Counted from the stretch's first letter, positions 11,655-24,600 are shown. The stretch is 64,000 nucleotides of DNA from Corbicula japonica (GCA_038501625.1 JAZAYU010000005.1:9821484-9885483), one strand, 5' to 3'. A program made the numbers and translations. The notes: a model not told the origin generated them from the sequence alone.

Positions 11655-13378
11655 AAATTTTAAATGCTACTTCGGAATTTATAAATGATTATGGTTCAAC
11701 AGGAAGACGGAAACATTTCCGTTGATGTATTAATTAACGGCGCCTTAAAGTGAACTTGATCATTGCTTGGTGAGACTAGTTTCAGTTTTATATGTATCTC
11801 TCGGCCGGCTTACTTTCGATCTCGCGAAGACTCGCGGATTGATTGAGGTAGCTATCTACTTAAAGTTTTTGACTACACTTGTTGCAAATGGATCTTAATT
11901 AGAAACTCTAGCAACGTTGCTGAACAATTTTACTCAACATAATCTGTTTATTTATATTTTCATGCCTTGTCACAGACTTTCAATGCCAGTTATGATTACA
12001 TAAGAAACAATGACAGGTGTTTCTCGTGCTAAAATTTGCTGATTGTCTCGAACTGAACTGTTTACGAACTGACGAATATCTAAATGATAAAGTGAAAATG
12101 TTTCATGCTGTGAATGTTTTCTAGTATGTTTCTTTTACACGCAGTAGTACTAGCCATCCATTGTCAAGGAAGAACATCGTCCAGTAATTTTTACTGATTT
12201 CGCATTTACCCTGCGACATTGAAATTGTAAATACCTTATACATTTTAAATTCAAGTTCTGAGAGGTTTTAACGAAATATTAAAGGCTGATAAAACCTCAG
12301 AATTGTATCCAGACTCTAAGAATTAAAGGTTGCCAAATCCTCAAAATTGTATCTTGATTCTCAGAATTAAAGGCTGCCAAATCCTTGAAATTGTATCCTG
12401 ACGCTCAGAATTTAAGGCTGAAAAAAGGCTGCCAAATCCCCTGAATTGTATCCTGATTCTCAGCTTCAGCATTTCAGGAGACCAGTCTCAAATCTATGTA
12501 ATCTCATACGTTGAGCAAAGTCTCAGAAATGACCAATGCGAGGCTATCGATCAGAGCCTGATTTGCGATCTCATGTTTGAAAACCTCGGGACAAGAATTT
12601 TTAAATCAAAGCAAATTAAAGGATTTTAAAAAATAGTTCAACTTTTAAACGTTCTTTTTAAAACACAAGAAAAGAAGAAAGACCATTAACATATAACATA
12701 AGTGCTTTTGAAAAAAAAAAAACATTGTTAGTTATCTGACCTAGTTATAGTGTGTATAATGTACAACAGACAGACTGTGCTTTCGGGATGTGTTTAACTT
12801 TTCAGTAGGATAATCTATTTTTTATATGCACATACATGTAAGAGTAAAACATTGTATTTCTTTTTAGAATAAAAAGATTGATTTTTGTGCATTTCATAAA
12901 TTGTTTATTTTTTTGTTGTTGTTGTTGTTGTTGCTGTCTTTTTTTAAGAAAATCGAATAAACTGTCGACAATTTGTGAAACAACTAGTATTGAATAAAGC
13001 ATGAACTACATGAAAGTCCATAAAAAGATCAAATTTTATCATTACCTACCTATAAATAAAAGACTTGTCAAAATTTGGGCCTGTAGTGTAAGATATATCA
13101 TTTAAGAAAACAAAGGATTAAAAACTGAAAAATTAATTGAATCTGAGAAACAAATATTATAAAACCATTTCTTAGCTGAATGAAGCTATGAAACTAGCCT
13201 AGATTATAAACAAGTGTAAATAAAACCAATTAGAACTTGAGGTATGTGTATATCCACCTTCCTTTTGGTGGGGAATAAAGGGGAATAACTGCCAAAAATA
13301 CCTATGGAAGGATTATGGGACATGTTGAAGTCCTGGTTAGTGTTGATCATTTGTTGAAAGTTTGGACTAAATATAAGC

Positions 13379-13547
13379 AGTGCCGTCTGATCAGGATCTA
13401 AACTGTTTGCTATTTTTTTATTCATAAGGTTATTTCTGATAAAAAAGCAACCAGTGCAGATCCTGATCAGATGGCATGGATGTGCCAGCTGATCTGGATC
13501 TACACTTGTCGCACATGCGTAAAAATGCATATTTATGGAGGAAAGGG
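13379..13547. repeat. Family A palindrome, left side truncated
   Basis: Retains GCCGTCTGATCAGGATCTAA, the TTCATAAGGTTATTTCTGAT loop and the right arm ending TGGATCTACACTTGTCGCAC. It then reads into TATGGAGGAAAGGG, the family's usual border. Confidence 0.8.
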
Positions 13548-14224
13548 TAGTAGTAGATTTTTAACATTTTTTCAAAAGAATATAAGCATGTTAAGTCTAA
13601 TGAAGATCATTTGCTTTAAGTGTTAAATGTATTGCTTGAGCAGATTAAACACAATTGAGAAATGTTACAATTTTAACAATTTGCTGATCGACTGAGAGAC
13701 AATTGATGAACAGAAGGTCTTTGTCAATTAATAAGTAAGGAACTGGTTTAGTATTCCAGCAAAAAATTGTACAAACAAAATGAAAAGATTACAAGTATGT
13801 TTAATAGATTGGGTAAACATAAATACATAAATAACACAACAATAAAGATTATAAGACAGAGTTTACACAAATCTTAATTGTTTACAAATGTCCTTTAAGA
13901 GCTTAAACAAAGCTTTCTAAAGTTTCACAATTCTTTTTGTCAGAAACTTAAAAGTAAACAAACATATTCAAAATACTATGAAAATACTGATTTTCCCCAA
14001 ACTTCTAAATGCTGAGAATGAGCATTTTAGTCCTGCATGATGGAGACTATAATATTTAATTTATTGGTAAGAAACTTCTTCTACATGATAATATTTTCTG
14101 ACACGTGACCCAATAAATATATACAGGTCCATTGACCTCATGTTTATGATCTTGGGCACAGTAATTCCTACATACATATAGCATGGCATATTCTGAAACT
14201 CACCACAGTAATACTGACAATCTT

Positions 14225-14462
14225 AACCCTTTCCTCCATAGATATACCTTTATTGCATGTGTGACCAGTTTAGATCCAGATCAGCCAGCACTTATGTGCC
14301 ATCTTATCAGGATCTTAACTGTTTGCTTTTTGATATGTTAGGTTATTTCTGACCAAAATGCTACCAGTGCAGATCCTGATCAGACGGCACAGATGTGCCA
14401 GCTGATCTGGATCTACACTGGTCGCACATGAATAAAAATGTGTATATATAGAGTAAAGGGTT
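14225..14462. repeat. Family A palindrome, well-preserved reference copy
   Basis: Begins AACCCTTTCCTCCATAGATA and ends with the inverse (ATATAGAGTAAAGGGTT). The left arm holds AGATCCAGATCAGCCAGCAC then GCCATCTTATCAGGATCT. The loop is about 25 bp and includes GGTTATTTCTGACC. The right arm is the inverse, CAGATCCTGATCAGACGGCA then CTGATCTGGATCTACACTGG. Each arm is itself nearly palindromic, so the element can fold as one long hairpin or as two smaller ones. No coding potential is seen. Confidence 0.9.
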
Positions 14463-15000
14463 AAACACACATATCAGGAGAGTTAAAGGAATATAATCAA
14501 TGACTGTAGTTGATCACAGGGATTTCAACAGATGCAGATTTTTGCATTTTGATGCAAGCAACTTAGATTTTATCCACATTTGACCCAACCTGATTCTGAG
14601 CTTGGGATCATTTTGATGCATGAGAATTTAGGAAACATGGTTAAACTTTGCAAGAATAAAGATAAATATTGGGTCTATTGCATTTTAATTATGAAGTTTA
14701 TTATTTGACCCAATAACATATATTAAAATGAAGTTAAAGCACTTTTATAAGTAGTTTAGTTCAATGAACACAAGATATGACCCCTTAAAAAATCTCAACA
14801 GGGGTCAAACGACTCCTGGTTTTCAAAAACTATTGAAATCCCTGACTTGATCACCCTCTCCCTCCAGAGCTGCCACACTTTGACTTCTGCCATAACTTTT
14901 TCAATTAAACTTGCTTTGGTAGTATGATTATAGAATTCACATTTTCTGGGGATTATGAATAAGTTAACACCATCTCAAATGCATACATGGTCCTTCCAAC

Positions 15001-15006
15001 TTTATT
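15001..15006 (-). terminator. Candidate polyadenylation signal of ATG12
   Basis: TTTATT on the plus strand reads AATAAA on the minus strand, about 200 bases after the ATG12 stop. The DNA is AT-rich, so chance occurrence is possible. Confidence 0.4.
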
Positions 15007-15204
15007 CAATTTATGCATTCTTTGTCATAGTTTACACATTTAAAATTTAAGAAAATTCAATTTAATCTTACATAAAGATCAGTTATCACAGATTACACTG
15101 AATGTTTAACATTCAGCCCCTGTCACTCATTTGCCAGCATTATCGTCCAAGTACAGTTCAAGTTGGTTACAAATATTGCACATATATATATTCAAGCCGG
15201 CAAA

Positions 15205-18200
15205 TCATCCCCAGGCCTGTGACTTGCAGTAGTGCAACACTAGTTTTCCATCGCTGCCAAAACACTGAAATAAAAATAATGTGTATCAATGTTGTAAATT
15301 ACATTTACCTAGAATAAAATGTTGTGCAGCAAACTGAATATTGTTTGAATAAAAGAGTATAATAAAAGAATCATCCCTTGTTCCACATTGTAAAGCACCA
15401 CTTCATTTGAAAGTCATAAGTTAAATATTGTTAATCAGTCAAATGCAATATACAGATATTGTACTGCCCATGTAAAGCTAACGAAATGTCTACATGATCT
15501 CTTTTAGTCTTATTACTGAAATTATCTAAGTTTGATAAACTATTTCATTACAAGTGTAAGGCAAAATAAAAACTATTTCAAGTAAAAACATGAACTAAAA
15601 CATTTACATGAATACTTATTGCCTTCCCTTTAACAGGACTATATAACCCACATTTCAAGGAAAATTATTCATTTATAACCTCCATTTTAACCTAAGCTCA
15701 AACTAAAAGGGGCTTAATAATTGAACTAAAGCTAACAGAGTTATGGGACATACATTTTTGGGTGAGATGAGTACATGTACTAAGGATCATTCATATCACT
15801 TCAGTAGTTATAATGTTATTCAGAAGTTGTTCTGAATGAAAGATATCAGATGACAAAAAGACAAAATTGACCAACTGAGAATAATATAGGCTCTACCTGG
15901 GACAAACCCACACTGTCATGGCGACAGTGCCTAGCCCTACAATTACGACGAGTAAACTAATTGAACTAACCAGAGCAACCCCGTAAAAGGTTGATCGGAT
16001 AGCCCTCATATACATTACCATGAATGCACGACTTCGGTAACGGGTTATTTTACTGATAAAACTTGATATGCTTTCTCAGCCTGTCTAAAAATACCAATGA
16101 AACGAAAAACTCACATCGAAAACAGCTCCTACTTCTGTATCAGGTGATGGTGAAAATGACTGGTGGACATACAGGAACTGAAATATAACAAGAAAAAATT
16201 TGAAGGAAGTGTTATATGCCAACCAAGAGAGTGAGAATGACAAATGTGGACCAGTGAAAATACAGAAAGCTGACCAAATAGTGGGTACTCCAGTTCAAAA
16301 ATGGCCCATAATTCATCCAGAAATATTTTAGGGGGGAAGTTCAGTACAAAACATCTGTGATACCATTACTGACAAAATTTAATACCCATAAATAAAGTTC
16401 TATATCGTTTGAGAATGTCATCTTTCGTAATACATGAAAACTCCTACATTTTGTGATGAGGCTGTTAACCCTTAAATGCATGAGTTATGATGTGTATCAC
16501 ATCGGCAAAGAGTGTAGATCCTGAAGAGCCAGAACATCTGTTCCATCTGATCAGGATCTATACAGTTTGCTTTTAGATTCATTTGATTATTTCTAATCAA
16601 AAAGAAAACAGTGTAGATCCAGATCAGGTGGCACAAATATGCCAGCTGATCCAGATCTACACTGATTAGTCATGTGATGAAAGCAGTATCCATGGAGTAA
16701 ATGGTTAAACTTAATGAATTAATGACATGTGACCCTAATTATTTTAGATGAAAGGTCATTTTTTTCTTAAGTAAGGATATTTTGGTTATTACCAGTAATT
16801 CACAGATTTTCATATAAATATTAAAAATGAGTATTGAGATTCAGCAGCTAGTGGAACACCTTGTGTTTTTTTGCTTTAATAGAATGTAATGATCAAGGTC
16901 TACATTTTCAGAAAATTCTATTTAATTTTATATACTTCTTATAAAAAATGAACAGTATGTAAATGAAATTTCTTCCATCTTCCTAAGAAGTTTGTGATAA
17001 ATTTTTACATTTTGCAAAATTTGTTTTATAAACTGCTGGAATAGCTGTTATGCAGACAATGATTGTCAGAAAGAAATTCAGCTTCCATGAAGGAAACGGT
17101 AAACCCTGATCTGGTTACCTGAGGTGAATAGAGTGACACTAGTGTATAATTGGCTACAAACAATCCTGTTTTTGCAGAGGTTCACATTTTGGGTTTAAGC
17201 TGAAGGACCTAAACTTTTTGCAAACGAGAAATGTGTTGTGGTTATCCCTTATTATAGTTATAGGGACAACATAATTTACCATTACTTACTAGTGATTCAC
17301 CAGGTCCCATTTTGATAAACTTCCTGATGAAATCAGTTATGTAAGCCACTTTCTTATGCCTCTCAACTGCCCATTTCTTTTTCTTCATTATAGGAGCATC
17401 CCCTGCTGGCTTCAATAGTACATCCACTAAACAGAGACGAAGAATATTAATTTAATACCTTGACTGGCACATACAAAGTCTAATGATTGAAAAAGTGCTG
17501 AAATGTAAAATCTACCAAATATGGCTGTACGATCTGACATACTATCTCTATCATAACCACTTGCACAATGTTTACTAAGATCCTTAGACGGCTTTGTAGA
17601 ACATAGCAAGCATAGCAAACTGAGTGTGAAAAGCCAACTTGTTTATGTTTAACTTCCTTTCACACCTAACTTTATGTGCCATTAATATCCTGAGACAATT
17701 CCCTGACATAGGCGTTGACACTTGACTGTGCATTAGCTACCGGTAATTGTCAAACATGCGATCTTATGGCCCAAATTAACTTTAGGGCTCAAGAACCTCA
17801 TATTTTGTAAATGAAGCTGGGGCCATGGCTTGCTCAAATACACGGCCCTAGCTCCTACAGAATGCCAGACTATTCTCCCCCAAACCAGTTCCTCATCCTG
17901 ACTGTTCTCCCCAAACTGATTCCTCCCCTGACAGTTCTCCCCCAAATTGAAATTATGCAGACAGTTCTCCCCCAAGATTTTGTATATAATTTTCACAGGT
18001 ATTTAAACTCATCAACACCTAGTACCCTAGTATGTGATAAGTGTAGTTGTGGGGAGTAAGTTAATCAACACTTTTGTTACTTTTAATTAAATGATTCACT
18101 GGATTGGTGTTGATTTTAATTAATTAATATTTATGAATATCTTGCATTCTGCTAATCAAACTTGATATTTATTAATGAATAACTAAACACATCTTTGATT

Positions 18201-21200
18201 GTTTATATTTTATTTATCATTTATTTAGATCAACTTAGTCCTAAAATTCCTTCTTAAAATATTTAGCAAATTCTGCTATTTGCATTTAACTACAGTCACA
18301 ACCAATATTTTGTCAAATTGTGGGCCATATGCATCTGCAAAGCCTTCTAAATACATACTTTGAAAACTTTTGATGTTTAATTATAATTCAGCATTTAGAA
18401 TTTTAGTTTAAAAAGTGCTGTCTTATTGTTAAATAATATCTAACAAATATTTGAATATAGGATATCAACATAGCCTTAAACATGACAGATAAAAAATCAT
18501 TCTTAAAAATAATTTAATGAAAATATATTTTAAACTGTTGGTGTTGTAAGACTGAATAATGAATTGGCTGTCTTTTTACATATGATGATCAGTAACATGC
18601 TGAAACATTGCCTTCTTCAAGGGTTGTTTGTACTTTGTAGATTTTACAGAATGATTGGTTAGCAGCATGACAATGATCTTAGTTGGAAGATGTATAGGCT
18701 GGTCTGAGTCTTTTCTAAATCATATAATGTTACACTTTAATATTTAACAAAAATAAATAGACAAAGCATTAATATAAAATACTAATTCAAATAATATAAT
18801 TTTATTTAACTCTCAAATTTCTATTACAAAAATATCATTGAAATTTTTGTTTTGTTTTTAATTTTAATTTACAGTTTTTAAAACTTTTAACTTGGCTCTA
18901 AAGAAAACATTACTAACAGGTTTAAGACTAGGGGCTTCCTGTCATAAAACAACATTATCACAGATCCTACCAAGTGTGACCATGACACATTAACAGTTTA
19001 TTGGCACCTACCAGATAGAGGCCTTAGGATCTATAGATTTTTTTTGTATTTTAATGAACATTCTTTCCTATTTTAAACAAAAATATAAGAAAATTGTTTC
19101 TCTGCAAACCTTAATATAAAGCACATTTAACTTATACTAACTCACTGTTAGTTATCTGAATTCAATAAATTATTTACAGACCAACTTTAATCTTTTGTCA
19201 TTAATTTGAAATTACATGTGTTGTCCCTTTTACTTATTATGCAGAATATTTATTATGTTTGTCTGGCGATATTAAAAATTATAAATTCATATCAGTACAC
19301 ATTTAATGAGATTGCAAAAAGAATGCCCGAACACTTAAATAATAAAAGGACAAATGGACTTTAATCCATAGTATTTCTTTTGTACTCATTTGTGAATGAA
19401 ATAGTGTGCTCAACACTTGAAGGGTTTAACACAAGTCTTAAATAAAAATGGTATCATCTGACTGTCCAGATATAAATTATCAACCATATTTTTTATATTG
19501 AATTTAAAGTTTCATCACAGGTACATGTATTGCCTTTACCAATGGAACAATACAATCGTGTGAATAATTATGGCCTTAATGATCCAATCAAACATAGATA
19601 AATTTGCATTCTGCAAACTGTTCTGCATTTTTCCTTTAAATGTTAAATTCAAATAAAATATTCATATTTTAATACTCAATCTGATTTAATCTGTGCAACT
19701 ATTAAAAGGAATTGATAAATAATACACTCGTTAGATAATTTCAGTCATCATATCATGCTTATTTCAATGGATATCAAAATAAAGATTAAAAAATATTGTG
19801 TTAACAAGTTTTAATTATTATCACTTGGTTAAATGGACTGCTTAACCAAAAAGACCAAAAAATAATGTTGTTTTTTTATGCTGGATCAAAGAATCCAAAC
19901 AATAATTTTATTATTACTGTGAAAGAAATCAAACAATAACTATTTTCTTTATAACAAAACAAAAAAAAATTTCTTGGTTTAAATTAAAAGGAAACCAAAT
20001 AAATTTCATTGAAATTATAAGAATTATTCTTTTTTTTTAATTCTCCTTTTTAAGTTCCTTTTAAATTAATCATTTTTACACTCTTTATATCGTCCAGGTC
20101 CCTAAAATCGAGAGCAACCTTCATTCGCGGTAGTTTTGTTTTCCTGAACAATCTCGCGAGATTTGCAGGTGCGCGGGAACGAGTGATGTAATAATTTACT
20201 ACAGTGTTTACTCGAGCGTAAAATCTGTCAAAGTTTAGAAAATGCGATGTAAACAGGTAAATTAAAAGAGTTTTATTACATACTTACATAAAACACATGC
20301 ATTTACTATTCCCAAATCATATCCATATAATCTGTTAAAGTTATTTTCTCAGAAACAAAAATTTCAGCTCCAAAAACATCCGTCTGCTTTCTTCACATTT
20401 TTTGAATGGAAGTCACATGACTGCTATGATGCAGCTTTAAGACCAACTATATAATTGTATGTTTTTCGTACCCCTAGTGCTTAACTATTTTTTATCAATT
20501 TTTTGGATTTTTAGGCAAATCCCAGGGCTGTTATACAGAAATACATGTTGTGTTCCCCAAGTGCTTTGACATGCCTATAGATTTGCGAAGGAAGATGGTG
20601 TGTCAGCTACTCAGAGCTTCCAAAATATACAGGGTACCTGAAAATACCCTGAGAGATTGAGTTAATGGCAGAATTGACCTTGAAAATTTTGTTATGGAAA
20701 GTTCCCATGTTTAGTGTGTTTGAACTTGTGAACCATTTTACCCTTTCCCGTTGTTAAAACTGTTAGTTTTACTGTTTACTTCATTTTTTTTAGATTTTAC
20801 ATAAAAACCAATTAATTGAATTTTGCTTGGCCTTAAAATTTCACATGAATTGACAGTGACAACACTACTCCGAATCAAAGGTTCCAAATTGCAAATGGCC
20901 GCCAGTGTAACATGATCTACGCATTTTGTTGTATTTGTAAAGTACTTTTGTTGATTTTAAGTTTACTTTGCGAATTTATGGAGGAAATTAATTGCACCCA
21001 GTGAGGTTAGTGAGCTTTTAATTTATTCGTTCTAAATTATTGTTGTGTATTTGTCATAAATCTTACTACCGCGAATGAAGGTTCATCGAGGATATATGCA
21101 GACTGTTCTCCCCCAAAATAGGGGGAGAACAGTCAGGGAGGAAACGTCAGGGGAGGAACTGTCAAGGGGGAGAATAGTCTGACACCCGCTCCTACAATCC

Positions 21201-21499
21201 TACAATTTAAAAGAAAATTTCAAAGAAATGAACTTTTTTCACAGCCAAGTTAAATCTGTTAAAATTAATAAAAAATTTACTTCGCGAAAACATATTACTA
21301 TAGGCTTAAATAACTTTATTACAGCTTTTACTCTCATACCTTTCGGCTTTACTTGCAAAGGACTCGATGGTGTACTAAGTTCTTCACTTGCTGATGCATT
21401 TTCTTCCTTGTTTTCTGCGCTTTGTGCCGTTTCTTCCTCAAAATTTGGTTCTGTTGACATTATTTTGGATAATGGATGAGGTTTTCCGAAAGTTCTCAT
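15205..21499 (-). CDS. ATG12: ATG12, ubiquitin-like autophagy protein
   Basis: Four exons on the minus strand: 21499-21340, 17426-17290, 16177-16115 and 15264-15205, all GT-AG with matching phases. The N-terminal 50 or so residues are acidic and unstructured-looking (NFEEETAQSAENKEE). The ubiquitin-like core follows: VDVLLKPAGDAPIMKKKKWA, then DFIRKFIKMGPGESL, FLYVHQSFSPSPDTEVGA and CFGSDGKLVLHYCKSQAWG-stop. Known role: ATG7 (E1) and ATG10 (E2) attach the C-terminal glycine of ATG12 to a lysine of ATG5. The conjugate, with ATG16L, promotes ATG8 lipidation on the phagophore. The terminal Gly and the preceding Trp are intact. The first in-frame ATG gives 139 aa; a second at 21460 (MSTEPNFEEE) gives 126 aa and fits the usual family start as well or better. 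Intron 1 (3.9 kb) contains a 3.3 kb inverted-end element; intron 2 contains a family A palindrome. It is divergent from the methyltransferase gene at 21581. Confidence 0.96.
16467..16707. repeat. Family A palindrome in ATG12 intron 2
   Basis: Full-length: TTAACCCTTAAATGCATGAG to GGAGTAAATGGTTAA, with AGATCCAGATCAGGTGGCAC in the right arm. Confidence 0.85.
17851..21196. mobile_element. 3.3 kb element with inverted C-rich ends and 9-bp flanking duplication
   Basis: GCTCCTACA flanks both sides (17851-17859 and 21188-21196). Inside it, CCAGACTATTCTCCC at the left is inverted as GGGAGAATAGTCTGAC at the right. Both ends repeat GACTGTTCTCCCCC / GACAGTTCTCCCCC motifs in tandem. The interior is AT-rich and encodes no recognisable transposase. 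A separate 19-bp inverted pair (AACCTTCATTCGCGGTAGT at 20116-20134, inverse at 21065-21083) may mark a nested insertion. An 8-9 bp duplication suggests a hAT-type or related mechanism; that is inference. It lies wholly inside ATG12 intron 1. Confidence 0.7.
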
Positions 21500-21580
21500 C
21501 GCTGCAGACGTTTATTCGGATAACACCGTTCGGATAGACTTTGCACTTGAAATAGTTGTGTTACCAATAAGTGTTTAAAT
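21500..21580. promoter_or_regulatory. Divergent promoter between ATG12 and the methyltransferase gene
   Basis: Only 81 bp separate the first in-frame ATG of ATG12 (minus, 21499) from the ATG of the methyltransferase gene (plus, 21581); the gap is 120 bp if ATG12 starts at 21460. A CCAAT pentamer lies at 21564-21568 on the plus strand and no clear TATA box is seen. The 5' leaders must be very short, overlap each other, or start inside the neighbouring gene. This is inferred from gene geometry; no transcription start is visible. Confidence 0.6.
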
Positions 21581-21626
21581 ATGTCAAACGACTTTCAACC
21601 GACGACTGATGATGCATTAAGAAATG
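21581..21626 (+). CDS. First coding exon of the methyltransferase gene, ending at a GC donor
   Basis: The exon encodes MSNDFQPTTDDALRN plus one base. The canonical GT four bases further on (GGCAA|gtaaaa) leaves phase 2 and puts exon 2 out of frame. The GC donor G|GCAAGT leaves phase 1 and restores GVRAHLAAWKQ. GCAAGT is the strong consensus for GC-AG introns. The alternative is an unseen small exon between 21630 and 25200. Confidence 0.62.
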
Positions 21627-24600
21627 GCAAGTAAAATGAATTTTCTTTGCTGAAAATAGCATTGATGTTTTTTATTTAGCATATTTTGGAATCTCAAATT
21701 CTAATATCCTGGCGTCACGTATTTTGACGCACTTAAGCTTTTAATCCAAAACAACTTTTTAAATTGAATGTTCATTTTGAACTAAACATTAATATCATGA
21801 ACATACATCCTTCCTTATTTGAATAAAACTGCAATAATGAAAAAATATCAAGAATTTTTTTGTAGAGCAAGAAACAAACATGACAACCCCAAAAATGCTA
21901 ACTTGGTCTTCACCCACATGTAATGTAACCACATTTCTAATTAGTTAAAAGTAAATTTACATACTCTCTTGCATCTGGCACAACAAAAGAACATGAATGG
22001 TGTTATTTTAATCATTTAGAATAAGTTTTCGACAATTTTTGTATGGTAAAAAATTAGAAAATAGAATTTTATTAGATTCTGCATCTAGTCTGCTTGGTAT
22101 CAGGACATCTCTACCCCTTACCATTTCGACCCCTGTATATTTTTTTAGACATTTCGACCCCTTGCCATTTCAACCCCTGGTTTGAAGACACTTCGACCCC
22201 TACCTGGTTGGACACTTTGACCCCTACTTTTAAAAACTATAATAATATGTTCAAATATATTTTTGACTATTAAATGCAGATTTGGTATTTAAATATAAAT
22301 TTGTTGATTTATTTTGAAAGTTTGTGTTACAACTTGAACTAAGTAGAAACACTAAATCTTGAAGAAAAAATCAGTCAAATTTTAACTTATTGTATATGCC
22401 GAAACAAACATGTTCAAAAATTATCAATGAAATTTAGAATTTATGCTGCTTTATAGTTTTTTACATTATCGTTGTAAATCAAATTCTGATTTTACAAAAT
22501 AATAAAAGTTTGGTAAGGATACAGCCAGTGTTTGGCGTACTTTTTTTATAATCATAGAGAGGATTCTTCAAGATCTGTTCAGAATTCGTTTGATTAAAGC
22601 ATGTCTTTTCTTCTATGTAGATAACTTTTGTATCGTTTAGATTGAATGTATTTGATCATAATGTGGATTTGCTTTGTACACAGGCCCTTTTTATTGTATA
22701 AATGATTTAACATTTTCATCATTTAACATACACTTTTCAGTATACGATGAACAGAAATTTGATAAATTTCAATTTAATAAAATGGATTTTATGTTTGATC
22801 ATTTGTGATACAATAAATGTAGAAATTGTTTATAAGATTTATATGGTGAACAACTGGGCATTAAAATATTGCTGTGATATCATTATGTTTTGCGGGCCAA
22901 GTTTTCGCGCTAAAGATATAATTGGACATTATATATTTCATTTTTAACATACTATAAAAGGGTGCGATTTCGCTGGAATTTAATTATTGCGCATTTATCA
23001 TGCGTCAAACCTAATCCCACAGGAAATATGATGGTCCCTTTGTTATGTAGTAATATTTAGCTTATTATTTACATAAAACACTGTAACTATTTTGACAAAA
23101 TTTAATCTACAATTTTACTTATTTGTAATGCGGAAACCAAAATGTTAAAAAATTATTAATGAAATTTAGGAATTAGGCTATTAATTTTTTGTTGTTACAG
23201 TTGTAAATTAAAATCTGATTTTACAAAATAAATAAATATTGGTATTGATACAGCCAGTGTTTGGCATACTATTATGTGTTTTATAATCATTGAGAGGATT
23301 CTTCAAAATCTGTGCAGAGTTTGTTTGATTTAAGAATTTAATCAAAGGAAAGTTTATTTGTATTGGTATCACCATTTAAACGCGATAATTAATATTATTT
23401 GTCCAGACGGAAGTCTAGAAAGGTGATAATTGTTACAAAAGACTATCAACCCCAGGTAAATCAACAGGTAAGAAATATGTGACACTTTGTGTATTAACAA
23501 TCTGTCATATTAAGTCACAAAAAGTTGATAATTATAAGAAAATGCATAAATAAATTAAAATTGTCACACAAAGAGACTTAAAAAATGTACTAGAATCAAT
23601 CTATGTCTTTTCATTATCTAAATCAAAGATTAATCATGTGCATTTTAACCTGCCTGGGCCGGTAAATTAACAAATACCCAAAAGCAGCAAAAATAATCTT
23701 TAATAAGTTGCTGATAAGTTATTTGTACATGTTGACCATTTACAATTTAGAAATTAAAATAAAAATTGTATGGAAAATTGATTTAAAATGCAATCCACAA
23801 ATTGAAATTTCTACATTTAAAGCATATCTCCGAAGTCATTTGAAGTATACACAAATAATTTATTATTATGTCATTGCACTGTAAATGCATAATATTTGGT
23901 TTTTACTACGATGTGATTGGTATTAATTGTATTTGTTAGGCTCGTACATGTATGTTTGTTATTGCATTTATTTGTGTATATGCATTTGTCGTTGAATTAA
24001 ATTCCGTTAAAAACATAGAAGATTACTTCTTTTTCCAGAGATTTAAAACCGGATATTTGTTTTTATTCAGCTCATTTGGAAATAATTTGCGAGGTCGTTA
24101 GATTATTGTCCCGCTTTCCAATATATCTCTGCAATACGTTTATAAACATGATGTCAAAAAGTAAATGCAATAACATGCAATTTTTTCTGGATTTATAAAA
24201 TAAGGGTCGAAATGTCCATAAAAATTAAGGGGTCGAAATGTCCTAGGGGTCGAAGTGGCAGGGGTCGAGATGTCTTAGGGGTCGAAAAGGTAAGGGGTCG
24301 AAATGGTTAGGGGTCGAAGGGTCTGACAGCCGTCTGCTTTAAGTGTGAAAAGACATCACTCTTGGATGACTGGCGGTATCTATCCTGTTTTCCATGACTA
24401 ACCATATCTCCTGGGGTAGTGTCCTTTGTAGTTTTAATATTTTGATATTGTAGAGTGAAAAATAACAATGATGATATATTACAAATGAAGGTAAAATGTA
24501 TGGAAACAATATAACATGTAAGGGATTTACAACAAGGACAAATTTTAGTACAACCTAAGACCTATATTATATATATAGGTTCTGGTTCAACATCATATTG

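Larger units (their letters stand above)
11049..15204. other. Intergenic DNA between the PAN gene and ATG12
   Basis: Holds a foldback element (11181-11654), two family A palindromes and a short GTT tract near 12913-12935. Near 12290-12460 there is a short, diverged tandem repeat around AATTGTATCCTGATTCTCAG, with a period of roughly 60 bp. No gene was found. Confidence 0.5.

Noticed and set aside
21239..21339. Extension of ATG12 exon 1 past KPKG (MRVKAVIKLFKP...)
   Set aside because: A donor at 21339 (G|gtatga) joins in phase to VDVLLKPAGDAP, the conserved ATG12 core; the extension is intron read-through.
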